The notes: generated by a model not told the origin, from the letters alone. A DNA stretch of 64,000 bases from JAUIKM01 sp964445695 (GCA_964445695.1 CAYULF010000004.1:309776-373775), one strand, 5' to 3'. Positions 53,514 to 61,861 are shown, counted from the stretch's first letter. Numbers and translations are program-made.

Positions 53514-54644
53514 ATGAATGCAGCAGACATGAACCACGCAGGAGACGGCGTCCTCTCCACCTCACCCGGCCGTATCCTGGTTGTCGATGACGACGCCCTG
53601 GCGCACGAGACCATACGCGGACAGCTGTCGCTTGAGGGGTATGAAGTCCTGCGCGCCGACGACGGCCGCGAGGCGGTCAAGATTCTGGAATCGGACCAGC
53701 CGGACCTGATTATCTCGGACGTCATGATGCCCAATCTGAACGGTTTTGAGCTGTGCACGCACATTAAAACGACGCAGAGCCTGCTGCATCTGCCGGTCGT
53801 GCTCGTGACCGCCCTCTACAGCAAGGAAGACCTGCTGCGCGGTTTTGACGCCGGCGCCGACGACTTCATCAGCAAACCGGTGCGCGGCACCGAACTGCGC
53901 GCGCGCGTCCGCTCGCTTATCCGCATCAAGCGACAATACGACGAGCTGCAGTCGATGATTTCACTGCGCGAAGAGCTCAGCAACATGATTGTGCACGACC
54001 TTAAAACGCCGCTGACTTCTATCATCTTCACGCTGGATCATCTGAAACGCACGGAAGAACTCAGCGAGGACGGCGAGGAATTCACGACGCGCATGATCTA
54101 CGAGGCGCAGCGCCTGGACGGCATGATCGACGACCTGCTGATGACGGCCAAGAGCCGCTCCGGAAAATTGCAGGCCGAGTTTGCGGAATGCCGCCCGGCC
54201 GAAATCCTGCAAAAATCGCTCGAAGCGCACCAGCTGCCGGCGGACAGCCAGGAAAACAGCATCGAAGCCGATATCGGCATCCCCGACAATTTTACGCTGC
54301 TGGCCGACGCCAACCTGCTGCGGCGCACATTCGACAACTTGCTGCGCAACGCGGTTAAACACACGCTGCGCGACGGCGTCATCCGCGTGAGCGCCAAAAC
54401 TCTCGGTGACAACGAATACAAACACAGACTCGAGATCGAGATTCGCGACAACGGACTCGGCATTCCCGCCGAATTCCGCAACGGCGACTTTAAACCGCGC
54501 GACATCGTCACGGCCAACAAACGCGGCGTGGCGCAGATCGAGCTTGGTCTGGCTTTTTGCAAGCTGGCCGTGGAGGCGCATCGCGGCACGTTCGATATTC
54601 GCGAAAATCCGGACGGCGGGTCAATTTTCAGAGTCAGAATCTGA
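53514..54644 (+). CDS. Receiver-domain histidine kinase
   Basis: 376 residues: an N-terminal receiver (RILVVDDDALAHETI; phospho-Asp in LIISDVMMPNLNG; SKPV) joined directly to a kinase with HisKA (SNMIVHDLKTPLTSIIF, phospho-His), N box NLLRNAVKH, and DNGLGIP. The G2 box is weak (VAQIELGLAFCKLAVEAHRG). This reverse layout (receiver first) suggests it receives phosphate from the upstream hybrid kinase, then passes it on. Starts 22 bases after the kinase stop. Start ATG 53514 or 53529. Ends with the HATPase domain, no output domain. Confidence 0.9.
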   Translation: MNAADMNHAGDGVLSTSPGRILVVDDDALAHETIRGQLSLEGYEVLRADDGREAVKILESDQPDLIISDVMMPNLNGFELCTHIKTTQSLLHLPVVLVTALYSKEDLLRGFDAGADDFISKPVRGTELRARVRSLIRIKRQYDELQSMISLREELSNMIVHDLKTPLTSIIFTLDHLKRTEELSEDGEEFTTRMIYEAQRLDGMIDDLLMTAKSRSGKLQAEFAECRPAEILQKSLEAHQLPADSQENSIEADIGIPDNFTLLADANLLRRTFDNLLRNAVKHTLRDGVIRVSAKTLGDNEYKHRLEIEIRDNGLGIPAEFRNGDFKPRDIVTANKRGVAQIELGLAFCKLAVEAHRGTFDIRENPDGGSIFRVRI

Positions 54645-54751
54645 GTCCATGCGCCTTCGCGGCGCGCCAAAAGTTTCGGGGAGCAACACACAATCAACGC
54701 GTCTGCACGCGCGCATTCTCCAAGAAACGGCACTTGCCCAAGCGACCTGTC

Positions 54752-56029
54752 ATGCAAAGCAGCAATAAGAGACTCGTCCTGGTTGTGGATGACGATGCGG
54801 TATTCCGCTCATACGCATCACGCATCCTCCGACGCAAATTTAACTTTGAGACGCTCGAAGCCGGCAACGGATCCGAGGGGCTTGAACTCATCCAGGAGCA
54901 CCGCCCCGATCTCGTGATCCTGGACCAGCGCATGCCGATTCTCGACGGCTTCGAAACACTGCGCGCAATTCGCTCCGACTCGCAGTTCGCCAACCTGCCG
55001 GTCATTATTGCGACCTCTTCCAACGACATGGACGCCTTCAAAAAAATGGCCGTCTATGAGCCGACCGATTACATTCTCAAACCGATCGACATGGAGAACT
55101 TCATCAGTCGCATGTCGCGCGTCGTAGCTAAAATCCGCAAACGGCCGCAGGCCGGACAAGCGGAGGCGCAGCAGAACGGCAGCAGCAAAGCCGGCGTCCT
55201 TGTGATTGAAAAGGATGAAAATTTCCGCAAGTTTGTTGAACAACTGTTAAGCGATCGTTTTACGGTTCACACTACTCACAGCGGTCCGGCGGGACTCTCG
55301 TTTTATCTGGAACACCGGCCGCGCATCGTCATCATCGGCCAGGGAATTGTTTTATTAAACGAAGTGTTGCTGGCGCGTAAAATAAAGACCGGCAATTACC
55401 ATCTGGCACGTGTTTTATACCTCTGCGAGCAGGGCAGCCAACCCATCGACCTGGATAAACACTTTGACGCCGTGTTAATTAAAACTTTTAAACCCGACGA
55501 ATTTCTGGAGCATTTCAACGACATCGCGCTGCAGGACGACATTCCGACTGAAGCCTGGCTGGCAATTCTGGCGGGAGCGCAGTCCGTGCTGGAGCAGCGC
55601 ATGGTGCCGATTGTCGGCTTTCCCGTTCGTTTTTCCGACGCCGGCGCTCTTGGCCTGGCGGACGACACGGAAGAGGATATCGTCAAGGCGCGCATTCTGT
55701 TTGAGCAGACCGGCACATCGCGGATTGTGCAATTGATGTTGTGCGGCATCAACGTCGACGTTCTCAACCTGCGCAAACTTGTCGCCGGCGCTTTCCCTTC
55801 CCGCAACGATCTGGACGAGGCCACGATCCTTCGTCATCTGCTGTCCGTCATTGAAAAAATCTTCCAGAGCCACATCGCGGATCAGGACATTTTGTTAAGT
55901 AAAGCCGGCGGCGACGTGGACCCGGCGTCCATGGAACAGTTGTTCCGCTTCGACAAGGCGATGATCTGCAACGAATCGGTTGTTCTGCAGTTAACCGTCC
56001 GCGTCCTCGAAGCAGACGCATCGAATTAA
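54752..56029 (+). CDS. Double-receiver regulator with unknown output domain
   Basis: 425 residues. The first receiver (about 6-125) is intact: LVLVVDDDAVF, phospho-Asp in LVILDQRMPILDG, ILKPI. The second (about 148-255) is degenerate: GVLVIEKDENF then RIVIIGQGIVLLN, with no phospho-Asp and no clear lysine. The C-terminal part (about 265-425; VPIVGFPVRFSDAGALGLAD, RIVQLMLCGINVDVLN) is not a DNA-binding domain and could be a CheX-like phosphatase fold, which is only a guess. The frame extends far upstream into the previous gene, but the ATG at 54752 begins the receiver. Last gene of the phosphorelay run. Confidence 0.85.
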   Translation: MQSSNKRLVLVVDDDAVFRSYASRILRRKFNFETLEAGNGSEGLELIQEHRPDLVILDQRMPILDGFETLRAIRSDSQFANLPVIIATSSNDMDAFKKMAVYEPTDYILKPIDMENFISRMSRVVAKIRKRPQAGQAEAQQNGSSKAGVLVIEKDENFRKFVEQLLSDRFTVHTTHSGPAGLSFYLEHRPRIVIIGQGIVLLNEVLLARKIKTGNYHLARVLYLCEQGSQPIDLDKHFDAVLIKTFKPDEFLEHFNDIALQDDIPTEAWLAILAGAQSVLEQRMVPIVGFPVRFSDAGALGLADDTEEDIVKARILFEQTGTSRIVQLMLCGINVDVLNLRKLVAGAFPSRNDLDEATILRHLLSVIEKIFQSHIADQDILLSKAGGDVDPASMEQLFRFDKAMICNESVVLQLTVRVLEADASN

Positions 56030-56341
56030 AAGCTGATCGGCAGGCTTTTCACGCTCTTATTGTGGCATTCAAGCCGGCGCTTCGCCTCCTCACCTGCGGA
56101 CTCGGCGGCTTGCTTTTTTCTCTTTTGTTAACATGCGGGATCAAAGCTGAAAGCACCTCAATCTGCTGCAATTCTTCTCGCTGTCAAGCTGGAAATCTTT
56201 TCATAAGACTCAAAGCCATCTGACTCTTGACCATTGTTTAAGGCCGGAAAACTTCAGGGACAAGATGATTTCAATGACTGCTGGTGGCGCGCAAACGCTG
56301 CAACTCGCCACGATAATTAAACAACCAATACACTTCAAACA

Positions 56342-56403
56342 CAGCTGCAAACAGGAATATCAGGGAGCCTGAGACGAGCGCAGCGAAGGCTCAAAGCGGT
56401 CTT
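56342..56403 (-). repeat. GACCGC intergenic repeat, inverted diverged copy
   Basis: Reading the minus strand: GACCGCTTTGAGCC, a middle, CTCAGGCTCCCTGAT, then ATTCCTGTTTGCAGCTG. It keeps GAGCC/GGCTC but the GCGGTC block reads GCTCGTC, so one of the two pairings is lost. Confidence 0.6.
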
Positions 56404-56522
56404 GGACGCGGCAGGTACAGGCCCGGAATCAGTTTGAAGACCCGAAAGAAGTCTGAAGACTTTGAGTTTAAACTTTGAGTCTCATGTGTAGAAGTTTAAA
56501 GTCTCTGAGACAAGAGTTATCT

Positions 56523-56706
56523 ATCAATTAAACAAGGGGCCCCACCCCCGCCGCCACCATTCCAATTTTTCCCGTTTTTCAGACTTCAGGGCACTCCCTG
56601 CCTGTCCCTCAAGTCGTGGATCTTTTTTTGGGTACGCAGTCCTTCTTCTCGGACTTCCCCGGTGCGGCGCGGCCGAACCTCCGGACGGTTCGACACAGGC
56701 AACATG
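56523..56706 (-). repeat. Intergenic element copy B, paired with 5965-6152
   Basis: Inverted counterpart of 5965-6152; see that entry for the alignment. Here it lies downstream of the phosphorelay genes and upstream (on its own strand) of nothing obvious. Confidence 0.6.
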
Positions 56707-56730
56707 TGCATTCAAGGTCGACCACACAAA

Positions 56731-56760
56731 CGAAAAAACGCAAACGGGCGATATTCGCCC
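56731..56760 (-). terminator. Possible second terminator of the CDGSH transcript
   Basis: GGGCGA (56755-56760 on the minus strand) and TCGCCC (56746-56751) form a short hairpin with a three-base loop, followed on the minus strand by GTTTGCGTTTTTTCG. Confidence 0.5.
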
Positions 56761-56800
56761 CTGAACGCGGCGAATTTAGTGGTTAAACGCATTCCCCTGC

Positions 56801-56839
56801 AGTAAAAAGAGAATGACCGGCCGCAGGCGACCGGTCATT
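56801..56839 (-). terminator. Terminator of the CDGSH gene
   Basis: AATGACCGG and CCGGTCATT (56812-56820 and 56831-56839) form a 9-bp stem; on the minus strand CTCTTTTTAC follows. It is 36 bases after the CDGSH stop. Confidence 0.85.
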
Positions 56840-56874
56840 ACATAAATAAAAACCTCGAACGTGTTCAAAGGGCG

Positions 56875-57111
56875 CTACAAACGGGCGTGACTGCCGTCGC
56901 AGAACGGAGCGCCGCCACTCTGTTTGCAGCCGCACCAGGCTACCTTGCGCGTGGTTTCGACCGTTTCGATGATCGGTGAAAACTCACTGCCCTTGTGTGA
57001 GCCGTCGCAGTACGGCTGGTTGGAAGACCGGCCGCAGGCGCACCAGGCGTATTTGCCCGGCGTCACCTCCATGACAAAGGGAGTTTTCTGCGCTATTTGT
57101 GCTTTGTCCAT
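56875..57111 (-). CDS. CDGSH iron-sulfur protein, two clusters
   Basis: 78 residues with two CDGSH clusters: CACGRSSNQPYCDGSH (about 24-39) and CGCKQSGGAPFCDGSH (about 59-74). Each binds a 2Fe-2S cluster with three cysteines and one histidine. Bacterial members are usually linked to redox or iron homeostasis. The ATG at 57111 has GAGAGG 6 bases before and is preferred over 57168. Same strand as DUF427 (85 bases upstream) and the fusion gene. Confidence 0.92.
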   Translation of the reverse strand: MDKAQIAQKTPFVMEVTPGKYAWCACGRSSNQPYCDGSHKGSEFSPIIETVETTRKVAWCGCKQSGGAPFCDGSHARL

Positions 57112-57196
57112 ATCGACCTCTCTGTTTAATGTGATGAAACTCGCGCGGTACATGTGGCGACTGTTCAAAGTATGAGTTAACCGCCGTCGGACGGGT

Positions 57197-57481
57197 TCAA
57201 GCTTCGACCTTGACGCCGCGCCAGAAAGCGATATAACCTTTGATATTTGCTGCTTCGGGTTTCGGGTCGGGATAGTACCAGGCCGCGTCGCGATTGGTTT
57301 CTCCGTTTACCTTGAGCGAGTAGTAACTCGCAATGCCTTTCCACGGGCAGGTGGAATGCAGCTCGCTGTTTTCAAAATACTCGCGTTTAATTGAATCGGG
57401 CGGAAAATAGAGGTTGCCCTCCACTGTTTCGGTGTTGTCGCTTTCGGCAATGACCGTGTCGTTCCAGATTGCTTTGGCCAT
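57197..57481 (-). CDS. DUF427 domain protein
   Basis: 94 residues of the DUF427 family: AIWNDTVIAESDNTETVEGN, the YFPPDSI and the CPWKGIASYYSL block, and YPDPKPEAANIKGYIAFW near the end. The family is small and cytoplasmic with unknown function, often beside redox or carbohydrate genes. Same strand and order as the CDGSH gene (85 bases), so likely cotranscribed. Confidence 0.9.
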   Translation of the reverse strand: MAKAIWNDTVIAESDNTETVEGNLYFPPDSIKREYFENSELHSTCPWKGIASYYSLKVNGETNRDAAWYYPDPKPEAANIKGYIAFWRGVKVEA

Positions 57482-57539
57482 GTGAGAGACTCCGGTTTTC
57501 GGGTATCAAAAATTGTGGATTTGTTTAAGTCTCAAGTTT

Positions 57540-58439
57540 TCAGTTTGCGGCGGAGTGCGGACGCGGGCTGATAAACAGTCCCTCGGCTTCCGCCAGAACG
57601 GCGCCGCCGTCCATGCTTTCGTCGCCCTCGCGGATCTCGCCGTGCACAAAGTGTTTGCGTCCGTCGCGGCGCAGAAAGCGACCGAGCAGCATCAGGCGTC
57701 GATCGAGTTTGACCGGCTTGCGAAAGCGCACCGTCAGTCCGGCCGTGGGCGCGCCGCGCATGTCGTTGGCGGAGAGCGCCTTGCCCATGACCTCGTCCAG
57801 CAGAAGCGACACAAATCCGCCGTGCATCCAGCCTTCCTTGCCCTGCATGCGCACGTCGGCTTTCATCCAGGAGCGCACTTCTCCGCTTGCGGCATCCCAG
57901 TAAAATGTCAGGGCCGGTCCGCCGGGATGCGCCATGCCGCAACCGTAACAGGCGTTCTGCATGCGCGGCTGCAACAATCGCCCGCGCCCGTCTGGTTCCA
58001 GCGGCTGAATGACGTGTTCGCGGTCCCCCGTGCGCAGACAATAAAAAGGACCCCATTTTTCGATATCGGCCGAGAGCGACATGGCGAGGCTGCGCGCCAC
58101 CCGACCGTACGTTCCCAGCGGCGCGGGATGATACAAAACGCCGTCTCCGGAAAAGCGCATCGTCCACGGCTCAAAAGGGACGCCCATGTCGGGTGCATAT
58201 TCCAGCTGCCCGTTCCCGTTCAGGTGCTGGAACACCAGCGGGGTATCCTCGGCGCGCAGATAGTTCATCTCGCGTCCGCAGGCCGAGAGCCAGGGATAGT
58301 CCGGGTGCGTCTCGGCATCGTCACGCCGCAAATTGCGATAAAACAGGCGCAAAGCGCCCGGATCCGTAAGCACCGTCCCGTCGTGCAGCAGCTCGCCGGC
58401 GGCATTCAGAAAATAGAAATATTCGCGGCTTGTGCTCAT
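57540..58439 (-). CDS. UPF0598 domain fused to a PaaI-like hotdog thioesterase
   Basis: 299 residues with two parts. Residues about 5-130 match the UPF0598 (C8orf82/DUF4505) family: REYFYFLNAAGELL, the DDAETHPDYPWLSACGREMN block, YLRAEDTPLVFQHL, and VLYHPAPLG. Residues about 160-299 are a PaaI/THEM4-type hotdog: NACYGCGMAHPGGPALTFYW, then WMHGGFVSLLLDEVMGKALS (helix with the catalytic HGG and acidic residue), and PTAGLTVRFRKPVKL. Hotdogs of this group cleave acyl-CoA thioesters. The stop overlaps dtd by 4 bases. The fusion links a poorly known domain to thioester chemistry. Confidence 0.82.
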   Translation of the reverse strand: MSTSREYFYFLNAAGELLHDGTVLTDPGALRLFYRNLRRDDAETHPDYPWLSACGREMNYLRAEDTPLVFQHLNGNGQLEYAPDMGVPFEPWTMRFSGDGVLYHPAPLGTYGRVARSLAMSLSADIEKWGPFYCLRTGDREHVIQPLEPDGRGRLLQPRMQNACYGCGMAHPGGPALTFYWDAASGEVRSWMKADVRMQGKEGWMHGGFVSLLLDEVMGKALSANDMRGAPTAGLTVRFRKPVKLDRRLMLLGRFLRRDGRKHFVHGEIREGDESMDGGAVLAEAEGLFISPRPHSAAN

Positions 58440-58894
58440 GTGGTCGGCTCGGCCTCTCGTTCAATCATGAGTGAAACGGGGCCGTCGTTGCACAGCTCGA
58501 CCTGCATGGAAGCGCCGAAGCGACCGCACTCCACCGGCAAGTCCATGGCGCGCAGGCGATCGCGCACGTATTCGTAGAGTTCGTTGGCCAGATCGGGCTG
58601 CGCCGCCGCTGAAAAACTCGGTCGGTTGCCGCTGCGCGCCGTATCCGCATAGAGTGTAAACTGCGAGACAAGCAAAATGCCGCCGCCGACGTCGGTCAGC
58701 GATCGGTTGAATTTGCCGGCCTCATCGGCAAAAATGCGCAGTTTGGCGAGTTTGCCGCAGATCCAGTCGGCTTCGGCGCTTGTGTCGCCCTGGCGAACGC
58801 CCAACAGGACGAGCATACCGTGAGTGATTTTACCACAGACTTCGCCGTCGACGCGGACGCTTGCATGGCTGACCCGTTGAACAAAAGCACGCAT
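58436..58894 (-). CDS. dtd: D-aminoacyl-tRNA deacylase
   Basis: 152 residues. Removes D-amino acids wrongly attached to tRNA. SQFTLYA (about 78-84) contains the catalytic Gln region, GNRPSFSAAAQP follows, and NDGPVSLMIE at the C-terminus is the second active-site loop. The start (MRAFVQRVSHASVRVDGEVC) is family typical. Overlaps the fusion gene by 4 bases, so cotranscribed. Confidence 0.97.
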   Translation of the reverse strand: MRAFVQRVSHASVRVDGEVCGKITHGMLVLLGVRQGDTSAEADWICGKLAKLRIFADEAGKFNRSLTDVGGGILLVSQFTLYADTARSGNRPSFSAAAQPDLANELYEYVRDRLRAMDLPVECGRFGASMQVELCNDGPVSLMIEREAEPTT

Positions 58895-59139
58895 AGACTG
58901 ACAATACCGTGGTTTCTGTTAAGTCTGACGCGCGCGGCGGCAAGCTCTCTGCCGACGCGATCTGAGCACAGACCGGGGAAAATCGGCGCAAATTACGCAA
59001 TTTTCAATTTGACTTTGCGTTTACGCAAGGGATCGTGCCGCAACTCAAGCATTCCGGCACTACGAATGACTAATCGCCCTCGGGGCGCGTTTGACAAAAC
59101 ACGCACACAATTTTATTCACGCTGAAAGGAAACTGGATT

Positions 59140-60060
59140 ATGATGCCATTGTTCATCATTGGTCTTCTGTTAATAATCATCGCCATAGTTGGAGGCAAAA
59201 CCAACGAATCGATCTACCGCGTTCGTGGCCTCATGATTCTGGGCGGCATCGTATTAATGACTATTACGATCGCCTACGCTTCGATCGTACAGATCAATCC
59301 GGGTGAAGTCGGCGTCAAAGTCTGGTTCGGCGAAGTGCAGGACGATGTGTTGCCTCCGGGCCTCAACGTGGTGGTGCCCTTTATGGAGGTCGAGCCGATC
59401 AGCACCAAAACGCGCAACTACACCATGTCCGGCATGGAGGATAACCAGCAGCAGGGGCGCGTCATCAGCGGCGATCCGGTCAAAGTTCTCAGCAAGGACG
59501 GTCTGGAAGTCACAATCGACGTCACGGTGCTCTACCGCGTGCTGTCGACGGAAGCGCCGGTCATCCTGCAGAAAATCGGCTTTGACTTCGAGGACAAAAT
59601 TGTGCGGGCTGAGGCGCGGACGCGCATCCGCGAATTTGCGGTGCAATACGACGCGGTGGACCTGTACTCCGGCAAACGCGACATTTTCCAGCAGCGTGTG
59701 GACGAATCCATTCGCGCCGTGTTTAACGCGCGCGGACTGCTGCTTGAGTCGCTGCTGATTCGCAACATCTCGCTGCCGGAATCAGTGCGCAAATCGATCG
59801 AACGCAAGATCAACGCCATTCAGGAAGCCGAGCGCATGCAGTTCGTGCTGGACAAGGGACGCCAGGAAGCCGAGCTGAAACGCGTCGAGGCGCGCGGTAT
59901 CGCCGACGCCCAGAGCATCCTGAATGAAGGACTGACGCCGAAGGTGCTGCAATACGAAATGATCAAAATGCAGAAAGACCTTGCGGAGTCTCAGAACACC
60001 AAAATCATTCTGCTGGGCGGCGACGGCAAAGGTGTGCCGTTTATTCTCGGCAATCAGTAA
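59140..60060 (+). CDS. Prohibitin/SPFH-like membrane protein
   Basis: 306 residues. Two N-terminal helices (about 1-18 and 30-50), the second before the SPFH domain (INPGEVGVKVWFGEVQDDVL onward, about 55-230), then a coiled coil (about 230-285, INAIQEAERMQFVLDKGRQE). Prohibitins form ring complexes in the membrane that organise lipids and proteases. Here the double helix is unusual (one is typical). GGA sits 9 bases before the ATG. Two terminators follow. Isolated and divergent from dtd. Confidence 0.9.
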   Translation: MMPLFIIGLLLIIIAIVGGKTNESIYRVRGLMILGGIVLMTITIAYASIVQINPGEVGVKVWFGEVQDDVLPPGLNVVVPFMEVEPISTKTRNYTMSGMEDNQQQGRVISGDPVKVLSKDGLEVTIDVTVLYRVLSTEAPVILQKIGFDFEDKIVRAEARTRIREFAVQYDAVDLYSGKRDIFQQRVDESIRAVFNARGLLLESLLIRNISLPESVRKSIERKINAIQEAERMQFVLDKGRQEAELKRVEARGIADAQSILNEGLTPKVLQYEMIKMQKDLAESQNTKIILLGGDGKGVPFILGNQ

Positions 60061-60092
60061 TAGTGTAAACGCCGCGAGGCGACCAGAATACA

Positions 60093-60128
60093 AAAGCCGC
60101 GAGCGCAATGCGTTCGCGGCTTTGTTGT
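60093..60128 (+). terminator. Terminator of the prohibitin-like gene
   Basis: AAAGCCGCGA (60093-60102) pairs with TCGCGGCTTT (60114-60123), followed by GTTGT. Strong stem, modest T tail. Confidence 0.7.
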
Positions 60129-60172
60129 AATGTGGAAATCGCTGGGAGGCTGAAAGTACGTAGAACTACGTA

Positions 60173-60208
60173 AGAGCTGTGAGCCCTAAGGGCTCACAGC
60201 TCTTTTTT
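60173..60208 (+). terminator. Second terminator, duplicate of that at 44306
   Basis: AGAGCTGTGAGCCC (60173-60186), loop TAA, GGGCTCACAGCTCT (60190-60203), then T run. The leader TACGTAGAACTACGTA and stem match 44289-44342 nearly base for base. Confidence 0.9.
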
Positions 60209-60304
60209 TAAACGCACAGCGATTGTACTCTTCAGTCGCCGCGCCTTGTTTGCATCGACAGCGGAATTCTCTCTACCGCGCCGATGATTCATCAGTGACT
60301 AAAC

Positions 60305-60712
60305 TCAGCCGCACTTGTAGCGGATCGTGACTTCAACGCAGAGGCGGATCTGGCTGGCGCAGAAATAGTCGTAGCTGACCAGAACACAATCGCCTTCGTC
60401 GCAGCCGTTGGCTTCACAGCAGCGCTTGAACTCGTCGCAGAACTCTGTGAGCACGCGGTTGACGGCTGCGCGCACTTCGGCGTCGGTGACGTTGGGACAG
60501 TCCGGAACCTCAAAACAGGCCAGCACGGTGGTCTGGTTGGAAACCGGGCAGACAAAGTTGTCGCAGTCCCAGTAGGTGCCGTTGGAGACCATGCTCCAGC
60601 TCTCGGCAACTTCCTTGGCGGCCTGCGCGTCAGTCCGGGTTTCGGCGGCGTCGGCCACGGTGAGCGAAACCGATGCAAATGCGAGAATAAGAAGGCTGTA
60701 CAGCGTCTTCAT
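60305..60712 (-). CDS. Secreted cysteine-rich protein 1
   Basis: 135 residues: signal peptide MKTLYSLLILAFASVSLTVA, a short spacer, then a domain with 12 cysteines: DCDNFVC, LACF, PDCPN, EFCDEFKRCCEANGCDEGDC, FCAS, LCVEV and a final KCG. Same layout as 60889 and 61365. The ATG at 60712 has GGAAG before it; the frame extends upstream to 60775 but those residues are not a signal. Exported; likely disulfide-rich. No known family. Confidence 0.85.
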   Translation of the reverse strand: MKTLYSLLILAFASVSLTVADAAETRTDAQAAKEVAESWSMVSNGTYWDCDNFVCPVSNQTTVLACFEVPDCPNVTDAEVRAAVNRVLTEFCDEFKRCCEANGCDEGDCVLVSYDYFCASQIRLCVEVTIRYKCG

Positions 60713-60888
60713 ATCGGACTTCCTGTGTGAAATGTGGAAAAAATGTGAGGGGTTGTTTAAGCAATAAAACGGCAAGAGTAATCAGGGAGAGAAGCACGTA
60801 AACATGTGCAACGGACATCGTGCCGGCCGGGCTGGAATTCCACGCACCGGTACGGTCCGCGTAACTTATGTGATCCGCTTCTGCGGGA

Positions 60889-61269
60889 TCAGCCGCACTT
60901 GAATTCTACTTTCACATAGATGACAAGACGGTTTTCGGACAGGCAATCGTAGCGGTAGGACACCAGACGGCAGCTGCCTTCATCACAACCATTGGCGATG
61001 CAGCACTCTTTGAATTTGGCGCAGAAACGATCTGCGATGTCATTTGCGGCCGCTTTAATGCGCTCTTCCGAAACGGATTTGCAATCTTCGACGCCGTAAA
61101 CCTGACGAAGCACGCGCTCACCGGAAATCGGGCAGTCAAAATCGGCGCAGGCAATATCCCATGCGTACGGCGCTTCGGCGATCATGTCAGCCTGCGGCGC
61201 GGTTGCGCTGGAAGTCGAAAACGACAGAAGTCCACAACAAAGAATGGCGATAGAAAGAAAGGTCTTCAT
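60889..61269 (-). CDS. Secreted cysteine-rich protein 2
   Basis: 126 residues: signal peptide MKTFLSIAILCCGLLSFSTS, then the same domain with 10 cysteines: DFDC (preceded by ACA), EDCKS, RFCAKFKECCIANGCDEGSC, YDCLS and a final KCG. The third and eleventh cysteines of the other two are replaced: RVLRQV has Gln where LACF/TQCY have Cys, and RLVIYV has Val where RLCVEV/RLCIRV have Cys. Both changes occur together, suggesting these two are disulfide-bonded in 1 and 3. Confidence 0.85.
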   Translation of the reverse strand: MKTFLSIAILCCGLLSFSTSSATAPQADMIAEAPYAWDIACADFDCPISGERVLRQVYGVEDCKSVSEERIKAAANDIADRFCAKFKECCIANGCDEGSCRLVSYRYDCLSENRLVIYVKVEFKCG

Positions 61270-61364
61270 GGAAAATCCTATGATGTTAAAGTGAAGTTAA
61301 ACAACAAACAGCCGGAGCGCCGGAGGCATGTGTGTGTACCCCCGGCGTCCGATCTATCGATTCA

Positions 61365-61775
61365 TCAGGAACATTTGAATTCAACGGTGACGCGGATACA
61401 CAGACGCGTATCGCTGACGCAGTCGGCTGCGTAGCTGACCAGGACACAGTCGCCTTCGTGGCAACCATTAAGGCGACAACACTCCATGAATTTGGCGCAA
61501 ACGCGGTCGGCCAGTTGACGCGCAAGTTGTTTAATGCGGTCTTCGCCGATGGATTTGCAGTCGTCGGTCAGATAACATTGTGTATACGTAGCCGTGCCCG
61601 AAATCGGGCAGTCAAAGTTGTCACAGTCGATTGCAGGCGTAAAGTCGCCGTCGGGAATAACATCGCCCTGAACCATGGCAACCGTGGTAGCGGGGGCATT
61701 GTTATCGGCAGCCTGAACAAAACCGAAGGAAATTGCCACGACGGCAACAACGAGGAGGGAAAGAATGGATTTCAT
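61365..61775 (-). CDS. Secreted cysteine-rich protein 3
   Basis: 136 residues: signal peptide MKSILSLLVVAVVAISFGFV, then the domain with 12 cysteines: IDCDNFDC, TQCY, DDCKS, RVCAKFMECCRLNGCHEGDC, ADCVS, LCIRV and a final KCS. First of the three on the minus strand. The conserved core (CxxFxCPxS and ECCxxNGCxEGxCxLVSY) is strikingly uniform across all three. Confidence 0.87.
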   Translation of the reverse strand: MKSILSLLVVAVVAISFGFVQAADNNAPATTVAMVQGDVIPDGDFTPAIDCDNFDCPISGTATYTQCYLTDDCKSIGEDRIKQLARQLADRVCAKFMECCRLNGCHEGDCVLVSYAADCVSDTRLCIRVTVEFKCS

Positions 61776-61829
61776 ACAGATAGTCCTTACAGGAAAGGGA
61801 TACTGAAAATTTGGTACTTAAACAAACGA

Positions 61830-61861
61830 CGGCGGGCAGTGCGCTTAAACACTGCCCGCCG
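61830..61861 (-). terminator. Hairpin after the small cysteine-rich frame
   Basis: CGGCGGGCAGTG (61830-61841) and CACTGCCCGCCG (61850-61861) form a perfect 12-bp stem. On the plus strand ATTTTT follows; on the minus strand TCGTTTGTTT follows, a weaker tail. It is 5 bases from the stop of the frame ending at 61867. Confidence 0.6.

Larger units (their letters stand above)
56030..56730. other. Gene-free intergenic region
   Basis: About 700 bases with no credible gene. It contains an inverted copy of the GACCGC repeat (56342-56403) and the second copy of the ~185-base element (56523-56706). A stretch of CTTTGAGTTTAAACTTTGAG and related AGTTTAAAGTCT runs (about 56458-56512) is a short imperfect repeat. 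The rest is unremarkable. Confidence 0.5.
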
